A program made the position numbers and the translations under genes. The notes under the pieces were generated by a model that saw nothing but the letters and a program-made list of their open reading frames with translations, had not been told where the DNA came from and did no database searches. Source: Tistlia consotensis USBA 355 (GTDB taxonomy: Bacteria; Pseudomonadota; Alphaproteobacteria; Kiloniellales; DSM-21159). Taken from it: a DNA stretch of 64,000 bases. Shown in pieces: positions 1 to 11,460 of the stretch. Every line of letters starts with the position of its first letter. The stretch's first letter is position 1. The DNA lies in NCBI RefSeq assembly GCF_900177295.1, contig NZ_FWZX01000010.1:1-64000 (forward strand), in the 5' to 3' direction.

Positions 1-299
1 AGCCGCCCGGTCAGCCACATCACTTCGACATTGCAGCCGGCCTCACGCTCGATGCGCCGGCTCGATTGGACCCGGTTGAGATAGCCGTAGACGTAGAGCT
101 TCAGCAGCACCGCAGGATGATAGCTCGGCCGTCCAGTCGCCGCAGGATCGACACCGCCGAAGCCCAGCGCGGCGAGATCCAGCTCCCCCACGAAAGCATC
201 GATCACCCGAACCGGATTATCCTGGTGCACCCAATCTTCGAGGCTTTCCGGAAACAGTGTCGACTGATTGCGATCCACACCCTCGACAAAGCGCTTCAT
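1..299 (-). CDS. IS1182-family transposase, N-terminal fragment cut by window edge
   Basis: About 99 codons of an N-terminal transposase domain read leftward off the window. The protein begins MKRFVEGVDRNQSTLFPE and contains the blocks DNPVRVIDAFV, LGFGGVDPAATGRPSYHP and LYGYLNR-like/QSSRRIE, which are characteristic of IS1182-type (IS5 superfamily-like DDE) transposases. The start ATG is at 297-299. The DDE catalytic core would lie beyond position 1, so it is unknown whether the element is intact. The terminal inverted repeat of the element would be expected just upstream of the start, somewhere in 300-400, but I could not pair it with a partner because the other end is outside the window. 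Confidence 0.85.
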   Translation of the reverse strand, partial: MKRFVEGVDRNQSTLFPESLEDWVHQDNPVRVIDAFVGELDLAALGFGGVDPAATGRPSYHPAVLLKLYVYGYLNRVQSSRRIEREAGCNVEVMWLTGR

Positions 300-664
300 C
301 ACCGCCCCCGTCGGCTCCGACGAGGAATCGTAGCAGCCGACGCGTTTTCACACAGCCAGGGTCAACTGCGGTCGGTCGCTGACGCCCGACAGTTCACGCT
401 GGGCAGGCGACCGTCGATGCGACAGCGGTGCTCGACGATGAACCGGCTCGGAACAGCCCAGGCGGCCAAACGAGAGGAAGCAAGGCCTTCTCCGCGTCCG
501 AGGCCAAGGCGCTGCCGCAGGTGGCGCAGAAGCGGCGGGCCCGGCCCCGCGCGGATGGAGGGCATGCCCCTGGGTCCAGGTCCAGGCGGCGGCGCTCGCC
601 TTGCGCCTCCGGGACGACAGATCGGGGTATGGGCTGGTGGCCCGCGGCTCGCCCCGCCCCGCCC
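300..664. other. Gene-poor stretch between transposase fragment and pcaF
   Basis: About 365 bases without a convincing gene. Short open frames exist on both strands, but their arginine/proline/alanine-rich translations look like by-products of high GC. The part next to the transposase, around 335-360, may include the end of the insertion sequence. Nothing here looks like a clear terminator for pcaF. Confidence 0.5.
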
Positions 665-1865
<1,201 letters not shown>

Positions 1866-1873
<8 letters not shown>

Positions 1874-2573
1874 GGGCGGCGGCTTTCTCCGGCTGGGGGG
1901 CGGCGACTTCCTTCAGGCTGTCGGCGACGGCGAGCGGGGCGGCGGTGGCGGCCCTGACCTGCTCGACCGGGACGCCCGGCGCGATCTCCTGCAGGAGGAA
2001 GCCCGAGGCGGTGACGTCGAAGACGCCGAAGGTCGTGAAGACCCGCTTGACCACGCCGGGCGCGGTCAGGGGATAGCTGCAGCGCTCCATCAGCTTGGGC
2101 TCGCCCTCGCGGGTCGTGTGCTCGGTGATGACCAGCACGTTGCGCACGCCGGCGACCAGGTCCATGGCGCCGCCGACCGCGGGGATCGCGCCGGCAGCAC
2201 CCGTCGACCAGTTGGCGATGTCGCCGTTGGCCGCGACCTGCATGGCGCCGAGGATACAGTAGTCGATGTGGCCGCCGCGGATCATCGCGAAGGAGTCGGC
2301 GTGGTGGAAGAAGGCGGCGCCGGGCAGCAGGGTCACCGGCTTCTTGCCGGCGTTGATCAGGTCCGGGTCCTCCTGGCCGGGCTCGGGCGCCGGGCCGAAG
2401 CCGAGGATGCCGTTCTCGGTGTGATAGACGACCTCGCGCCCCGCCGGCACGTAGTCGGCGACCAGCTCGGGGATGCCGATGCCGAGGTTGACGTAGGCGC
2501 CGTCGGGGATGTCCTGGGCGGCGCGCCAGGCCATCTGGGCGCGGCTGAGCCCGGTTCGGGTCTTGTCGCTCAT
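1866..2573 (-). CDS. pcaJ: 3-oxoadipate CoA-transferase subunit B
   Basis: 235-residue beta subunit of the succinyl-CoA:3-oxoadipate CoA-transferase, which activates 3-oxoadipate for PcaF. The catalytic glutamate sits in the [12 protein letters not shown] motif (about residue 53), and the [13 protein letters not shown] block is typical of class I CoA-transferase B subunits. The ATG at 2573 was chosen because it overlaps the pcaI stop as ATGA, which indicates translational coupling; an in-frame extension upstream would run through pcaI. The closely related acetoacetate:succinyl-CoA transferase is the alternative function. The adjoining pcaF makes 3-oxoadipate the likelier substrate. Confidence 0.9.
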
Positions 2574-3280
2574 GGGTAGCTCACTCCCTGCTCGATCAGG
2601 GCCGATTCCTGGGCCGGCTCCGGCACCTCGACGACGCGGCCGACGAAGATGCCGGGGGTCACGACGTGCTCCGGGTCGATCTCGCCGGCCGGCACGAAGC
2701 GGCGGACCTGGGCGATCGCGGTCTTCGCGGCCATGCACATGACCGGGCCGAAGTTGCGCCCCGCCTTGTTGAAGGTCAGGTTGCCGAAGCGGTCGCCGAG
2801 CTCGGCGCGGACCAGCGCGAAGTCGGCCCTGATCGCCCGCTCCATGACGTAGGTGCGGCCGTCGAAGTCGCGCGTCTCCTTGCCCTCGGCCAGCACCGTG
2901 CCGGCGCCGGTCGGGGTGTAGAAGGCCGGCACGCCGGCGCCGCCGGCGCGGATCCGCTCGGCCAGGGTGCCCTGGGGCACCAGCTCCAGCTCGATCTCGC
3001 CCTTGCGGTAGAGCTCCGGGAAGACCTTGGAGTTGGAGGAGCGCGGGTAGGAGCAGACCATCTTCGCGACGCGCCCGGCCTTGATCAGCGCGGCCAGGCC
3101 GACCTCGCCGTTGCCGGTGTTGTTGCTGACCACGGTCAGGCCGCGCGCGCCCTGGTCGATCAGGCCGTGGATCAGCTCGATCGGGCTGCCCGACTCGCCG
3201 AAGCCGCCGATCAGCACCATCGCGCCGTCCTGCACGTCCGCCAGCGCCGCCGGCACGTCCGGCACCCGCTTGTCCATCAT
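2570..3280 (-). CDS. pcaI: 3-oxoadipate CoA-transferase subunit A
   Basis: 236-residue alpha subunit of the class I CoA-transferase. The CoA-binding glycine-rich loop is visible as LIGGFGESGSPIELI near residues 23-37, followed by LTVVSNNTGNGEVGLAALI. It is the first gene of the three-gene pca operon. The start is one of two adjacent ATG codons (MMDK). No dedicated regulator (PcaR/PcaQ) and no earlier ring-cleavage genes lie nearby, so 3-oxoadipate must be supplied from elsewhere. The upstream intergenic region carries an inverted pair of repeat elements rather than an obvious promoter motif. Confidence 0.9.
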   Translation of the reverse strand: MMDKRVPDVPAALADVQDGAMVLIGGFGESGSPIELIHGLIDQGARGLTVVSNNTGNGEVGLAALIKAGRVAKMVCSYPRSSNSKVFPELYRKGEIELELVPQGTLAERIRAGGAGVPAFYTPTGAGTVLAEGKETRDFDGRTYVMERAIRADFALVRAELGDRFGNLTFNKAGRNFGPVMCMAAKTAIAQVRRFVPAGEIDPEHVVTPGIFVGRVVEVPEPAQESALIEQGVSYP

Positions 3281-3434
3281 GGCCTGGCCACCCGCTGTCC
3301 CGTCATCCCGCGTTCCCTCTTCCGGCGGCGCGCCCGCGGCTTCGCGGCGCTCCCGTCCGATTTTCGGCGTTCGAATAGCACGGCCGGGGCCCCGGCAGAA
3401 CCCGCCAGACGGAAGGGCCGGCCTGCGCGAGTGT

Positions 3435-3482
3435 CCCCTCTCCGCCCCCCCGGGGCGGAGAGGGTCAGGGAGAGGTGGGGGG
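3435..3482. repeat. REP-like palindromic element, copy 1
   Basis: A GC-rich hairpin (CCTCTCCGCC, short loop, GGCGGAGAGG) followed by a tail reading approximately GTCAGGGAGAGGTGGGG. A near-identical copy lies in opposite orientation at 3596-3639. Such hairpin-plus-tail units are common dispersed extragenic repeats in GC-rich Proteobacteria. Together with its partner it fills the gap between pcaI and the hydrogenase maturation protease. Confidence 0.7.
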
Positions 3483-3595
3483 CCGGCCGATCGACGGGCT
3501 TACAGCGGGCCGTATCTTGGCACCCTCGCAGCGGGCGACGCGGGACGGCCCTGGCCTTCTGCACGCGATGGGCCTGCAAGAGGCAACGTCGCACT

Positions 3596-3639
3596 CCCCC
3601 ACCTCTCCCTACCCTCTCCGCCCCCGAGGGCGGAGAGGG
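3596..3639. repeat. REP-like palindromic element, copy 2 (inverted)
   Basis: Inverted counterpart of the element at 3435-3482: the tail comes first (CCCCCACCTCTCCCTACC), then the CTCTCCGCC / GGCGGAGAG hairpin. The two copies enclose about 110 bases without an evident gene, giving a BIME-like doublet between two minus-strand genes. Confidence 0.7.
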
Positions 3640-3655
3640 AAAGTCGGCGGGCATC

Positions 3656-4138
3656 TTACCGAAGCTCCGCGCGCAGCCGTTCCGCGACCTCGTCGACCGC
3701 GGCGGCGACCGCGGGCGTGAGCGGCGCACCGGCCTCGAAGCAGGCGCCCTCGACGGCGTAGAGGATGCAGCGCGGCGGCAGCAGGCCGAGCGTCCGACCC
3801 AGCCCGACCGCCTCGGCCAGGCCCAGGCCGTGGCTGCTGACCGGGGCGGCGTCGGGCGCCTGGGCCGACACGCCGAGGTCGAAGCGGCGGATCGTCCCGG
3901 CCGGGGCACCGGAGACGCAGGCATCGACCAGGAAGGCCGCGGCCGCGCCTTCCAGCCGCGCCAGCAGGGCCGTCGCCTCGCCCTCGGCCTCGACCACCTC
4001 GATCCCGGGCGGCAGCCTGCCGCCGAGGAGGGCCCGGGCGACGGCGCGGCCCAGGCCGTCGTCGCCGCGGTCCGGGTTGCCGAGGCCGATCACCAGGCAG
4101 CGGCCGGCCGCCTCCGCCCCCGCCCCCGCCCCCGCCAC
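3656..4138 (-). CDS. [NiFe] hydrogenase maturation protease
   Basis: About 160 residues, typical of the HycI/HyaD endopeptidase family. These enzymes remove a short C-terminal tail from the large subunit after nickel insertion. The N-terminal signature CLVIGLGNPDRGDDGLG carries the first acidic metal-sensing position, and LVDACVSG and SSHGLGLAEAV supply the next conserved acidic and histidine positions. No ATG fits. I chose the GTG at 4138, a few bases after the large-subunit stop, because in-frame extension further upstream would read through the large-subunit gene. It is last in the hydrogenase operon and presumably specific for the adjoining large subunit, which keeps a cleavable nine-residue tail. 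Confidence 0.88.
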   Translation of the reverse strand: MAGAGAGAEAAGRCLVIGLGNPDRGDDGLGRAVARALLGGRLPPGIEVVEAEGEATALLARLEGAAAAFLVDACVSGAPAGTIRRFDLGVSAQAPDAAPVSSHGLGLAEAVGLGRTLGLLPPRCILYAVEGACFEAGAPLTPAVAAAVDEVAERLRAELR

Positions 4139-4143
4139 GGGCC

Positions 4144-5445
4144 TCAGCCCCGGTCCATCGTCAGCTTCAGGAAGTGCGTCGCGCAGGAGATGCAGGGGTC
4201 GTAGTTGCGCACGGTCAGCTCGCAGCGCTCGCGCAGCGCCTCGTCGGGCAGCTCGAGGCAGCCCTGGATGTGCGCGACCAGGTCCTCCTCGATCGCCGCC
4301 TGGTTCTGCGAGGTCGGCGGCACGATGCGCGCCTCGGCGACGCTGCCGTCCTCGGCCAGGCGGTAGCGGTGCCAGAGCAGGCCGCGCGGCGCCTCGGTCG
4401 CCGCGCAGCCGCTGCCGGCGCGCGGCTCGACCGGCACGGCGGGGGCGTCCGGCTCCTCGTAGCTCTCGATGATGCGCAGCGCCTCGTCGCAGGCGTAGAG
4501 CACCTCGACGGCGCGCACGACGATGCTGCGGTAGGGGTTGCGGCAGACCGCGCCCAGCCCGGCCTCCGTCGCCGCCTCGCGGGCCAGGGGCGACAGGCGG
4601 TCGGCGTTGAGGGCGTAGCGGGCCAGCGGGCCGACCAGGTAGCTCTCGCCGCTCTTCAGCCGCGCCTGCAACGCCGTCGAGCGGGCGACGTGGATCTCCT
4701 CGAAGTGGTTCTCCCAGTCCGCCGCCTCGATGTCGAGGCCGCGGCCGGAGACAATGCGGCCCTCGTTGAAGGGGTACTCCCCGGGATGGCGGAGCGCGAC
4801 GAAGAGGTAGTCGCGCTCGGCCTCGGGGAAGTCGAAGCCGGCGACCCAGCGCACCGTCTCCAGCGCCGCCTCGCGCGCCCATTTCAGGCGCTCGGCCAGC
4901 GGCGCCAGCTCGCGCCGCCTCGGCACCCGGTAGAAGCCGCCGACCCGGACGTTGATCGGGTGGATCTCGCGGCCGCCGACGAGAGTCAGAATCTCGTTGC
5001 CGACCTTCTTGAGCTGCAGGCCGCGCTTGACGATCTCGCCGTGGTCGCCGGCCATGTCGATCGCGCCGGCGTAGCCCAGGAAGTCGGGGGCGTGCAGCAG
5101 GTAGGCGTGCAGCGTGTGGCTCTCGATCCATTCGCCGCAGTAGAGCAGCCGTCGCAGCGCGCGCAGCGGCCCCTCGACCGTGACGCCGAGCGCCCGCTCC
5201 AGGGCGTGGACCGAGCTCATCTGGTAGGCGACCGGGCAGATGCCGCAGATCCGCGCGGTGATGTCCGGCACCTCGCCGAAGGCGCGGCCGCGCAGGAAGG
5301 CCTCGAAGAAGCGCGGCGGCTCGAAGATCGAGAGCGCGGCCGACTGCACCCGGCCGTCGCGCACCACGACCTCCAGCGCGCCCTCGCCCTCGACCCGGGC
5401 GAGGTAGTCAACCCTGATCGTCTTGCGGCTCGTCTTGCCGGCCAT
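4144..5445 (-). CDS. hydA: [NiFe] hydrogenase large (alpha) subunit, group 3b type
   Basis: 433 residues, in the range of the cytoplasmic NAD(P)-linked group 3b (sulfhydrogenase-like) catalytic subunits. The four nickel-ligand cysteines are visible: RICGICP near the N-terminus (Cys67 and Cys70) and [11 protein letters not shown] near the C-terminus (Cys418 and Cys421). After His424 nine residues (FLKLTMDRG) remain, the likely tail cut off by the protease encoded next. Subtype is inferred from length and from the flanking diaphorase and FeS subunits. There is no Tat signal and no membrane anchor gene, so the enzyme should be soluble. No hyp accessory genes are in the window. Confidence 0.92.
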   Translation of the reverse strand: MAGKTSRKTIRVDYLARVEGEGALEVVVRDGRVQSAALSIFEPPRFFEAFLRGRAFGEVPDITARICGICPVAYQMSSVHALERALGVTVEGPLRALRRLLYCGEWIESHTLHAYLLHAPDFLGYAGAIDMAGDHGEIVKRGLQLKKVGNEILTLVGGREIHPINVRVGGFYRVPRRRELAPLAERLKWAREAALETVRWVAGFDFPEAERDYLFVALRHPGEYPFNEGRIVSGRGLDIEAADWENHFEEIHVARSTALQARLKSGESYLVGPLARYALNADRLSPLAREAATEAGLGAVCRNPYRSIVVRAVEVLYACDEALRIIESYEEPDAPAVPVEPRAGSGCAATEAPRGLLWHRYRLAEDGSVAEARIVPPTSQNQAAIEEDLVAHIQGCLELPDEALRERCELTVRNYDPCISCATHFLKLTMDRG

Positions 5446-6217
5446 GGCGCTGGCTCTCCTGGCGGAACTCGGGGGCGTTGGCGTTGAAGCTGCGGTAGAC
5501 GCGCCCGAGCTGCCCGCCGTCCATGCCGAGCGCGGCCAGGCGGCCGCTCAGCGAGGCGGGGTTCGGCGTCTCCTTCGGCCCGAAGCAGCCGTAGCAGCCG
5601 CGGTCGTAGGCCGGGCAGAGCGCGCCGCAGCCGGCGTGGGTCACCGGCCCCAGGCAGGCCGTGCCGTGGGCGACCATGACGCAGACCGTGCCGCGCAGCT
5701 TGCATTCGACGCAAACGCTGTGCGCCGGCGTCACCGGCCGCCGCCCGGCCAGGAAGGCCGAGACGACCTCGAGCAGCTGCCGCTTGGAGATCGGGCAGCC
5801 GCGCAGCTCGAAGTCGACCGGCACGTGCTCGGCGATCGGCGTCGAGGTCGCCAGGGTCGCGATGTAGTCGGGCCGGGCGTAGACCGCTGCCGCGTACTCC
5901 GCGACGTCGGCGAAGTTGCGCAGGCCCTGGATGCCGCCGGCCGTGGCGCAGGCGCCGATCGTCACCAGCCTGCGCGAGCGCCGGCGCACCTCGCGGATCC
6001 GCTCGGCGTCGTGGGCCGTGGTGATCGAGCCCTCGACCAGCGACAGGTCGTAGCGGCCCTCGATGCGGCCGCGCGTCGCCTCCATGAAGTAGGCGATGTC
6101 GAGGGCGCCGGCGACCGCCAGCAGCTCGTCCTCGCAGTCGAGCAGGCTGAGCTGGCAGCCGTCGCAGGAGGCGAACTTCCAGACGGCGAGGCGGGGCTTC
6201 CTGGTCGGGCTCGCCAC
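5408..6217 (-). CDS. hydD: [NiFe] hydrogenase small (delta) subunit
   Basis: 269-residue iron-sulfur subunit that passes electrons from the NiFe site. It opens with the proximal-cluster motif [13 protein letters not shown] (Cys18, Cys21), followed by GACATAGGI (Cys90) and LRGCPISK. Medial and distal cluster cysteines follow in [11 protein letters not shown] and in the cysteine-dense stretch [21 protein letters not shown]. It lacks a twin-arginine leader, as expected for a cytoplasmic group 3 enzyme. Its 3' end overlaps the large-subunit gene by 38 bases, a longer overlap than the usual ATGA seen elsewhere in this operon, so the two are probably translationally coupled. Confidence 0.92.
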   Translation of the reverse strand: MASPTRKPRLAVWKFASCDGCQLSLLDCEDELLAVAGALDIAYFMEATRGRIEGRYDLSLVEGSITTAHDAERIREVRRRSRRLVTIGACATAGGIQGLRNFADVAEYAAAVYARPDYIATLATSTPIAEHVPVDFELRGCPISKRQLLEVVSAFLAGRRPVTPAHSVCVECKLRGTVCVMVAHGTACLGPVTHAGCGALCPAYDRGCYGCFGPKETPNPASLSGRLAALGMDGGQLGRVYRSFNANAPEFRQESQRHGRQDEPQDDQG

Positions 6218-6220
6218 GGC

Positions 6221-7069
6221 TCAGAGCTCCCGGATCTTGAGGCGCGCGCGCAGCCGGTCGTAGGACATCACCGGCCCGTCCTTGCAGACGAAGTCGGCGC
6301 CGAACTGGCAGTGGCCGCACTGGCCGATCGCGCAGCGCATGTTGCGCTCCATCGAGAGGTGGATGCGCGGCTCCGGCACCCCGGCGTCGAGCAGGGCGTC
6401 GGCGGCGAAGCGCATCATCACCTCGGGCCCGCAGACCAGGGCGACGCTGCTCACCGGCTCGAAGGCGATCCGCGGCAGCAGCCTGGTCACCACGCCGACG
6501 CTGCCGCGCCAGTCGCCGGCGGCCCTGTCGACCGTCACCTCGATCTCCAGGTCGAGCTGCCGCCGCCAGCGCTCCAGCTCGCGCCGGAACAGGATGTCGG
6601 CCGGGCTGCGCGTGCCGTAGAGCAGCGCGACGCGGCCGTAGCGGGCGCGCTCGGCGCGCAGCCGGTAGAGCGCCGGGCGCAGCGGCGCGAGGCCGAGCCC
6701 GCCGGCCATGACCACGACGTCGGCGCCGGCCGCCTCGGCGACCGGCCAGGCGCTGCCGTAGGGCCCGCGCAGGCCGACCGCCGCGCCCGGGCGCAGCGCC
6801 GCCAGCGCCGCGCTGACCGCGCCGACGGCGCGCACCGTGTGGCGGATCGGCCCCGGCGCCGCCGGGTCGCCGCTCATCGAGATCGGCACCTCGCCGAGGC
6901 CCGGCAGGTAGAGCATGTTGAACTGGCCCGGCGCGAAGCCCGCCCAGCCATCGGGCGGCGCCACCTCCAGGGTCCAGACGTCCGCGGTCTCGCGCCGCCG
7001 GCCGACGACCCGGGCGACGGCCGGCAGCATCGGATCGGTCGCCGCGGCTCCTGCCGCCATCGCGCTCAT
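6221..7069 (-). CDS. hydG: Hydrogenase FAD/NAD(P)-binding diaphorase (gamma) subunit
   Basis: 282-residue ferredoxin-NADP+ reductase-like protein linking the hydrogenase to NAD(P)(H). The FAD-binding barrel comes first ([21 protein letters not shown]), then the nucleotide domain ([27 protein letters not shown]). A C-terminal [2Fe-2S] motif, [12 protein letters not shown], resembles that of dihydroorotate dehydrogenase PyrK-type proteins. In the sulfhydrogenase family this subunit carries the flavin and accepts or gives hydride to NADP(H) or NAD(H). It overlaps the upstream cNMP-binding gene as ATGA. The symbol follows the archaeal sulfhydrogenase naming and is not the HydG radical-SAM maturase. 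Confidence 0.88.
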   Translation of the reverse strand: MSAMAAGAAATDPMLPAVARVVGRRRETADVWTLEVAPPDGWAGFAPGQFNMLYLPGLGEVPISMSGDPAAPGPIRHTVRAVGAVSAALAALRPGAAVGLRGPYGSAWPVAEAAGADVVVMAGGLGLAPLRPALYRLRAERARYGRVALLYGTRSPADILFRRELERWRRQLDLEIEVTVDRAAGDWRGSVGVVTRLLPRIAFEPVSSVALVCGPEVMMRFAADALLDAGVPEPRIHLSMERNMRCAIGQCGHCQFGADFVCKDGPVMSYDRLRARLKIREL

Positions 7070-7529
7070 GCCGGCGGCGCGTAGAGGTCGAGCAGCTGCA
7101 GGCGGGTGGCGTGCAGCCGCTCGACCAGCACGGGGACGAAGCGCTTCATCAGCTCGTAGCCGAGGTCGTGGTCGCGCTCGGCCTTGTCGCGCAGGCAGCG
7201 GGCGTCGAGGGCGATCGCGCGAACCAGCTCGGCGGCGCGCGCGTCGTAGGTCCAGCGGTAGGGCGGCACCAGCCAGGAGACGCCGACGATCTCGCCCTCG
7301 TGGACGGTCTGGAAGGTCAGCGCGCCGCGGCCCGGCGCCGAGATCTCCAGGGCGACCGTGCCGTGGCGAACCAGGTAGAGCTGGTCGGCCGGCTCGCCCT
7401 CGCGGCAGAGGTACTGCCCGGCCTCGAAGCGGACGTTGCGCGCGCAGCCGCGGATCAGCGAGCCGAAGGCCGGCTCCAGCCCTTCGAAGAAGCGATGCTC
7501 CAGGATGTAGCGCTCCAGCGTCTCGACCG

Positions 7530-7533
<4 letters not shown>
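7066..7533 (-). CDS. Cyclic nucleotide-binding-domain protein within the hydrogenase operon
   Basis: 155 residues, essentially a single Crp-like cNMP-binding barrel. Recognisable are [16 protein letters not shown] (helix and entry strand), [25 protein letters not shown] (the G-x-G turn region) and [22 protein letters not shown] (the phosphate-binding-cassette position). The C-terminus is a helix ([17 protein letters not shown]) and there is no helix-turn-helix, so it is not expected to bind DNA by itself. It sits between the FeS and diaphorase subunit genes with ATGA overlaps on both sides, so it is probably co-translated and could sense a ligand for, or be a structural part of, the hydrogenase. 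Function is inferred from context only. Confidence 0.8.
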
Positions 7534-8663
<1,130 letters not shown>

Positions 8664-8781
8664 CGGCTCTCGGCGTCTCGCATCCTCGTCGGCTGCCGGC
8701 GGTCATGCTCCCACATTGCCCCGCGACGGTTAAGGCCTTTCGGGGGTCAGAGGCCGAGAGCGCGACAATCGGCACGGACGC

Positions 8782-9636
8782 TCAGCCGGCCAGGCGGGCG
8801 GCGGCGTCCTCGTCCCCGGCCTGCAGCAGCTCGAGCAGCTGCCGGCGGGTGCGCGGCAGCGGAGCGTCGTCCGGGAGCAGTCCCCGGCTTCCGAGCAGCC
8901 GCCCGACCTCCCAGACCAGCGGCCGGCGCAGGTGCAGGCGCTTGAGCAGATCGGCGTCCTCGAAGACGGCGTCGGCGCTGCCGGCCGCCGCGACCCGGCC
9001 CTCGCCGAAGATCGCGATGCGGTCGGCCCAGCCATAGGCGAGATCCATGTCGTGGGTCGTCAGCACGATCGTCGTGCCGCGCCCCGACAGCCGGTCGAGC
9101 GCCGCCATCAGGTGGGCGACGCCGAGCGGATCGAGGCCGGCGCCCGGCTCGTCGAGCAGCAGCACCTCCGGACGCATCGCGACGATGCCGGCCAGCGCGA
9201 CGCGCTTGCGCTGGCCGAAGGAGAGCATGTGGGTCGGCCGGTCGGCGAGCTCGGCGATGCGCAGCGTCTCCAGGGCCTCGGTGATCCGTTCGCGCACCTC
9301 GGCCTCTCCGAGGCCCTGGTTGAGCGGGCCGAAGGAGACGTCCTCGAAGACCGTGGCGGCGAAGAGCTGGTCGTCGGGATCCTGCAGGACCAGGCCGACG
9401 GCGCGGCGCCAGTCGGCGAGCGCGGCCCTGTCGTAGCGCGCCGGCGCGCCGTGCAGCCGGACCTCGCCGGCAGCCGGGCGCAAGCTGCCGTTGAGCAGCA
9501 GCAGCAGCGTGCTCTTGCCGGCGCCGTTCGCGCCCAGGATCGCCAGCTTCTCGCCCGGCCGGACGGCAAGGTCGACACCGTCGAGGGCCCTCACGGCGCC
9601 GGGATAGCTGTAGGAGACGCCGGCCAGCTCGAGCAT
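8782..9636 (-). CDS. cbiO: Cobalt/nickel energy-coupling-factor importer, ATPase subunit
   Basis: 284-residue ABC ATPase. Walker A is GANGAGKST, the signature is MLSFGQRKRVALAGIV (family-typical LSFGQ-K form), and Walker B is VLLLDEPGAGLD. CbiO/NikO proteins drive ECF-type uptake of Co2+ or Ni2+ with CbiM, CbiN and CbiQ, all encoded immediately upstream. The start at 9636 forms a TGATG with the cbiQ stop. The metal is ambiguous: the operon leader is a cobalamin riboswitch, which favours cobalt, while the genes on both sides serve nickel. Confidence 0.92.
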   Translation of the reverse strand: MLELAGVSYSYPGAVRALDGVDLAVRPGEKLAILGANGAGKSTLLLLLNGSLRPAAGEVRLHGAPARYDRAALADWRRAVGLVLQDPDDQLFAATVFEDVSFGPLNQGLGEAEVRERITEALETLRIAELADRPTHMLSFGQRKRVALAGIVAMRPEVLLLDEPGAGLDPLGVAHLMAALDRLSGRGTTIVLTTHDMDLAYGWADRIAIFGEGRVAAAGSADAVFEDADLLKRLHLRRPLVWEVGRLLGSRGLLPDDAPLPRTRRQLLELLQAGDEDAAARLAG

Positions 9637-10379
9637 CAGGCGCCGAGCCTCGCCAGCGTCGCCAGCGCCGCCAGCCCGCCGAGGATCATCCCGAGCCTGA
9701 GCGCCGAGACCGGCTGCTCCTGCCTGAGGAAGCACAGCGCGCCGTCGTAGCCGCGCGCCGCCAGCCCGGTCTCCAGGCGCCGGGCGCGGCCGAGCGTGCG
9801 CGGCAGCAGCGCCGCCAGCAGCAGGCCGAGCGAGCGGAGGCTGCGCCGGTAGCCGACGAAGCCGAGGCGGTTGGCCTGGGAGCGCAGGCCCTCGGTGAGG
9901 CAGTCGAGCGTCACCCAGATGATCCGCAGCATCAGGAAGGCGATGTCGCCGAGCTCGCGGCCGAGTCCGCCGCGCCGCAGCAGGTGCAGCAGGTCGGCGA
10001 GCGGCGTGGTTAGGGCGAGGCCGAGCAGGGCGGCGATGCAGGCCAGGCTGCGCAGCGCGACGAAGGCGGCCGGCTCCAGGCTCCCGACCGGCCAGGCGAG
10101 GCTCGGCAGGCCGCCGTGGAGGGAGAGGCTGGTCGCCTGGGCCAGCGAGCCGGCCAGCACGAAGCCGACGGGCACGCGCGCCGCCCGCCAGAGGTCACGC
10201 GGGCCGACGCGCGCGCCGAGGGTCAGCAGCGCGACCGCCGCGGCCAGGACCGCCGCCTCGACCAGGAAGCTCTCCGCGGTCAGGGCGACGGCCATGGCGC
10301 CGGTCGCCGCGATCAGCTTCTCGGCGGCCGGCAGGTGGCGGTAGCGGCTGGTCTGGGCGTGGCGGTCAATCAGGCGCAT
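9636..10379 (-). CDS. cbiQ: Cobalt/nickel ECF importer, transmembrane subunit
   Basis: 247 residues with several hydrophobic helices and the cytoplasmic coupling segment AARGYDGAL, close to the conserved RGx-type motif of T components that contact the ATPases. It begins MRLIDRHAQTSRYRHLPAAEKL, typical of CbiQ. It couples ATP hydrolysis by CbiO to the metal-binding CbiM. It overlaps cbiN by 14 bases upstream and cbiO by one base downstream. Confidence 0.9.
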   Translation of the reverse strand: MRLIDRHAQTSRYRHLPAAEKLIAATGAMAVALTAESFLVEAAVLAAAVALLTLGARVGPRDLWRAARVPVGFVLAGSLAQATSLSLHGGLPSLAWPVGSLEPAAFVALRSLACIAALLGLALTTPLADLLHLLRRGGLGRELGDIAFLMLRIIWVTLDCLTEGLRSQANRLGFVGYRRSLRSLGLLLAALLPRTLGRARRLETGLAARGYDGALCFLRQEQPVSALRLGMILGGLAALATLARLGA

Positions 10380-10683
10380 GGCCGGGCACGTCCGGCGACG
10401 GCCTGCGGTCGAGCTCGCTCAGCGCCCGCCTGCGGCCGAAGTAGTAGCCGAGCAGCCCGGCGCCGAGCGCGGCCTGCAGGGCGAACAGCAGGCTCTCGAT
10501 CTCGCTGCTCGGCGGCACCCAGAGCGGCGCCGCCCAGGGCACGTAGCCGGGATCGATCCTGGTGATCAGCTGCTCGGCCTGCCCGTCGGAGCCGGAGAAC
10601 GCCGCGTGCGGACCGTGGATCAGCAGCGGCGCGACGGCCAGGGCGACGACGGCGGCGAGCAGCAGCAGGTTGCGTCTCAGCAT
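10366..10683 (-). CDS. cbiN: CbiN-like auxiliary subunit of metal importer
   Basis: 105-residue protein with an N-terminal membrane helix (LLLLAAVVALAVAPLLIHG), a short external segment with FSGSDGQAEQLI and PGYVPWAAPLWVPPSSEIESLLFALQAALGAGLLGYYFG, which contains the second helix. This two-helix topology with SDGQAE...I and PSSEIESLLFALQ is the hallmark of CbiN, which loads metal into CbiM. The start at 10683 gives a TGATG overlap with cbiM. True CbiN is classically tied to cobalt systems, supporting cobalt specificity. Confidence 0.88.
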   Translation of the reverse strand: MLRRNLLLLAAVVALAVAPLLIHGPHAAFSGSDGQAEQLITRIDPGYVPWAAPLWVPPSSEIESLLFALQAALGAGLLGYYFGRRRALSELDRRPSPDVPGHAPD

Positions 10684-11354
10684 CAGGCGCTCCTCCGCGA
10701 CAGCACCGACAGGGCGCTCAGCTCGCCGGCGCTGTACTTGCCCAGCAGGTTCATGACGACCACGGTCAAGAGGCCCTCGCTGATCGCCAGCGGCACCTGG
10801 GTGACGGCGAAGACGCCGAGGAACTTGCCGGCCGCGCCGGCCACCCCGCCGGCCGGGTCGGGGAAGGCCAGCGCGAGCTGGAAGGAGGTCACGACGTAGG
10901 TCGAGAGGTCGCCGAGCGCCGCCGCGAAGAAGATCGCCACGGCCAGGCTGGCCCCGGCCGCGCTCAGGCCGCGGTAGAGGCCCCAGGCGACGAAGGGCCC
11001 GACGATGCCCATCGAGAAGATGTTGGCGCCGAGCGTCGTCAGGCCGCCGTGCGCCAGCAGCAGCGCCTGGAACAGCAGGACGATGGCGCTGAGCACCGTC
11101 GTCACGGTCGGCCCGAAGAGCGAGGCCGCGAGGCCGGTGCCGGTGGGATGCGAGCAGCTGCCGGTGACCGAGGGCAGCTTCAGCGCCGAGAGGACGAAGA
11201 CGTAGGCGCCCGAGGCGCCGAGCAGCAGCTTGACCTCCGGATGCTGGCGCACGACGCGCCGGATCCGGACCGCGCCGGCGGCCACGAAGGGCGCCGAGGC
11301 GAGCGCCCAGCCGACGCAGTGCGTGGCGGGCAGGAAGCCTTCCATGATGTGCAT
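10683..11354 (-). CDS. cbiM: Cobalt/nickel-binding S component of ECF importer
   Basis: 223 residues with about seven membrane helices. The mature-like N-terminus MHIMEGFLP is the diagnostic metal site: the N-terminal amine, His2 and a further conserved histidine bind Co2+ or Ni2+ (CHPTGTG-like segment [17 protein letters not shown] provides it). It is the first gene of cbiMNQO, and its 5' leader holds a cobalamin riboswitch, so expression should fall when B12 is plentiful. Confidence 0.92.
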   Translation of the reverse strand: MHIMEGFLPATHCVGWALASAPFVAAGAVRIRRVVRQHPEVKLLLGASGAYVFVLSALKLPSVTGSCSHPTGTGLAASLFGPTVTTVLSAIVLLFQALLLAHGGLTTLGANIFSMGIVGPFVAWGLYRGLSAAGASLAVAIFFAAALGDLSTYVVTSFQLALAFPDPAGGVAGAAGKFLGVFAVTQVPLAISEGLLTVVVMNLLGKYSAGELSALSVLSRRSA

Positions 11355-11460
11355 GAATCCCTCCGATCCAGGCTGACGGGACGCGTGTCGCGGCCGGCGG
11401 AAGGCGTCGAGCGGTTCGACTCCATAGCCCTCGGGAACGCCCCGTCCCGCACGGCAATGA

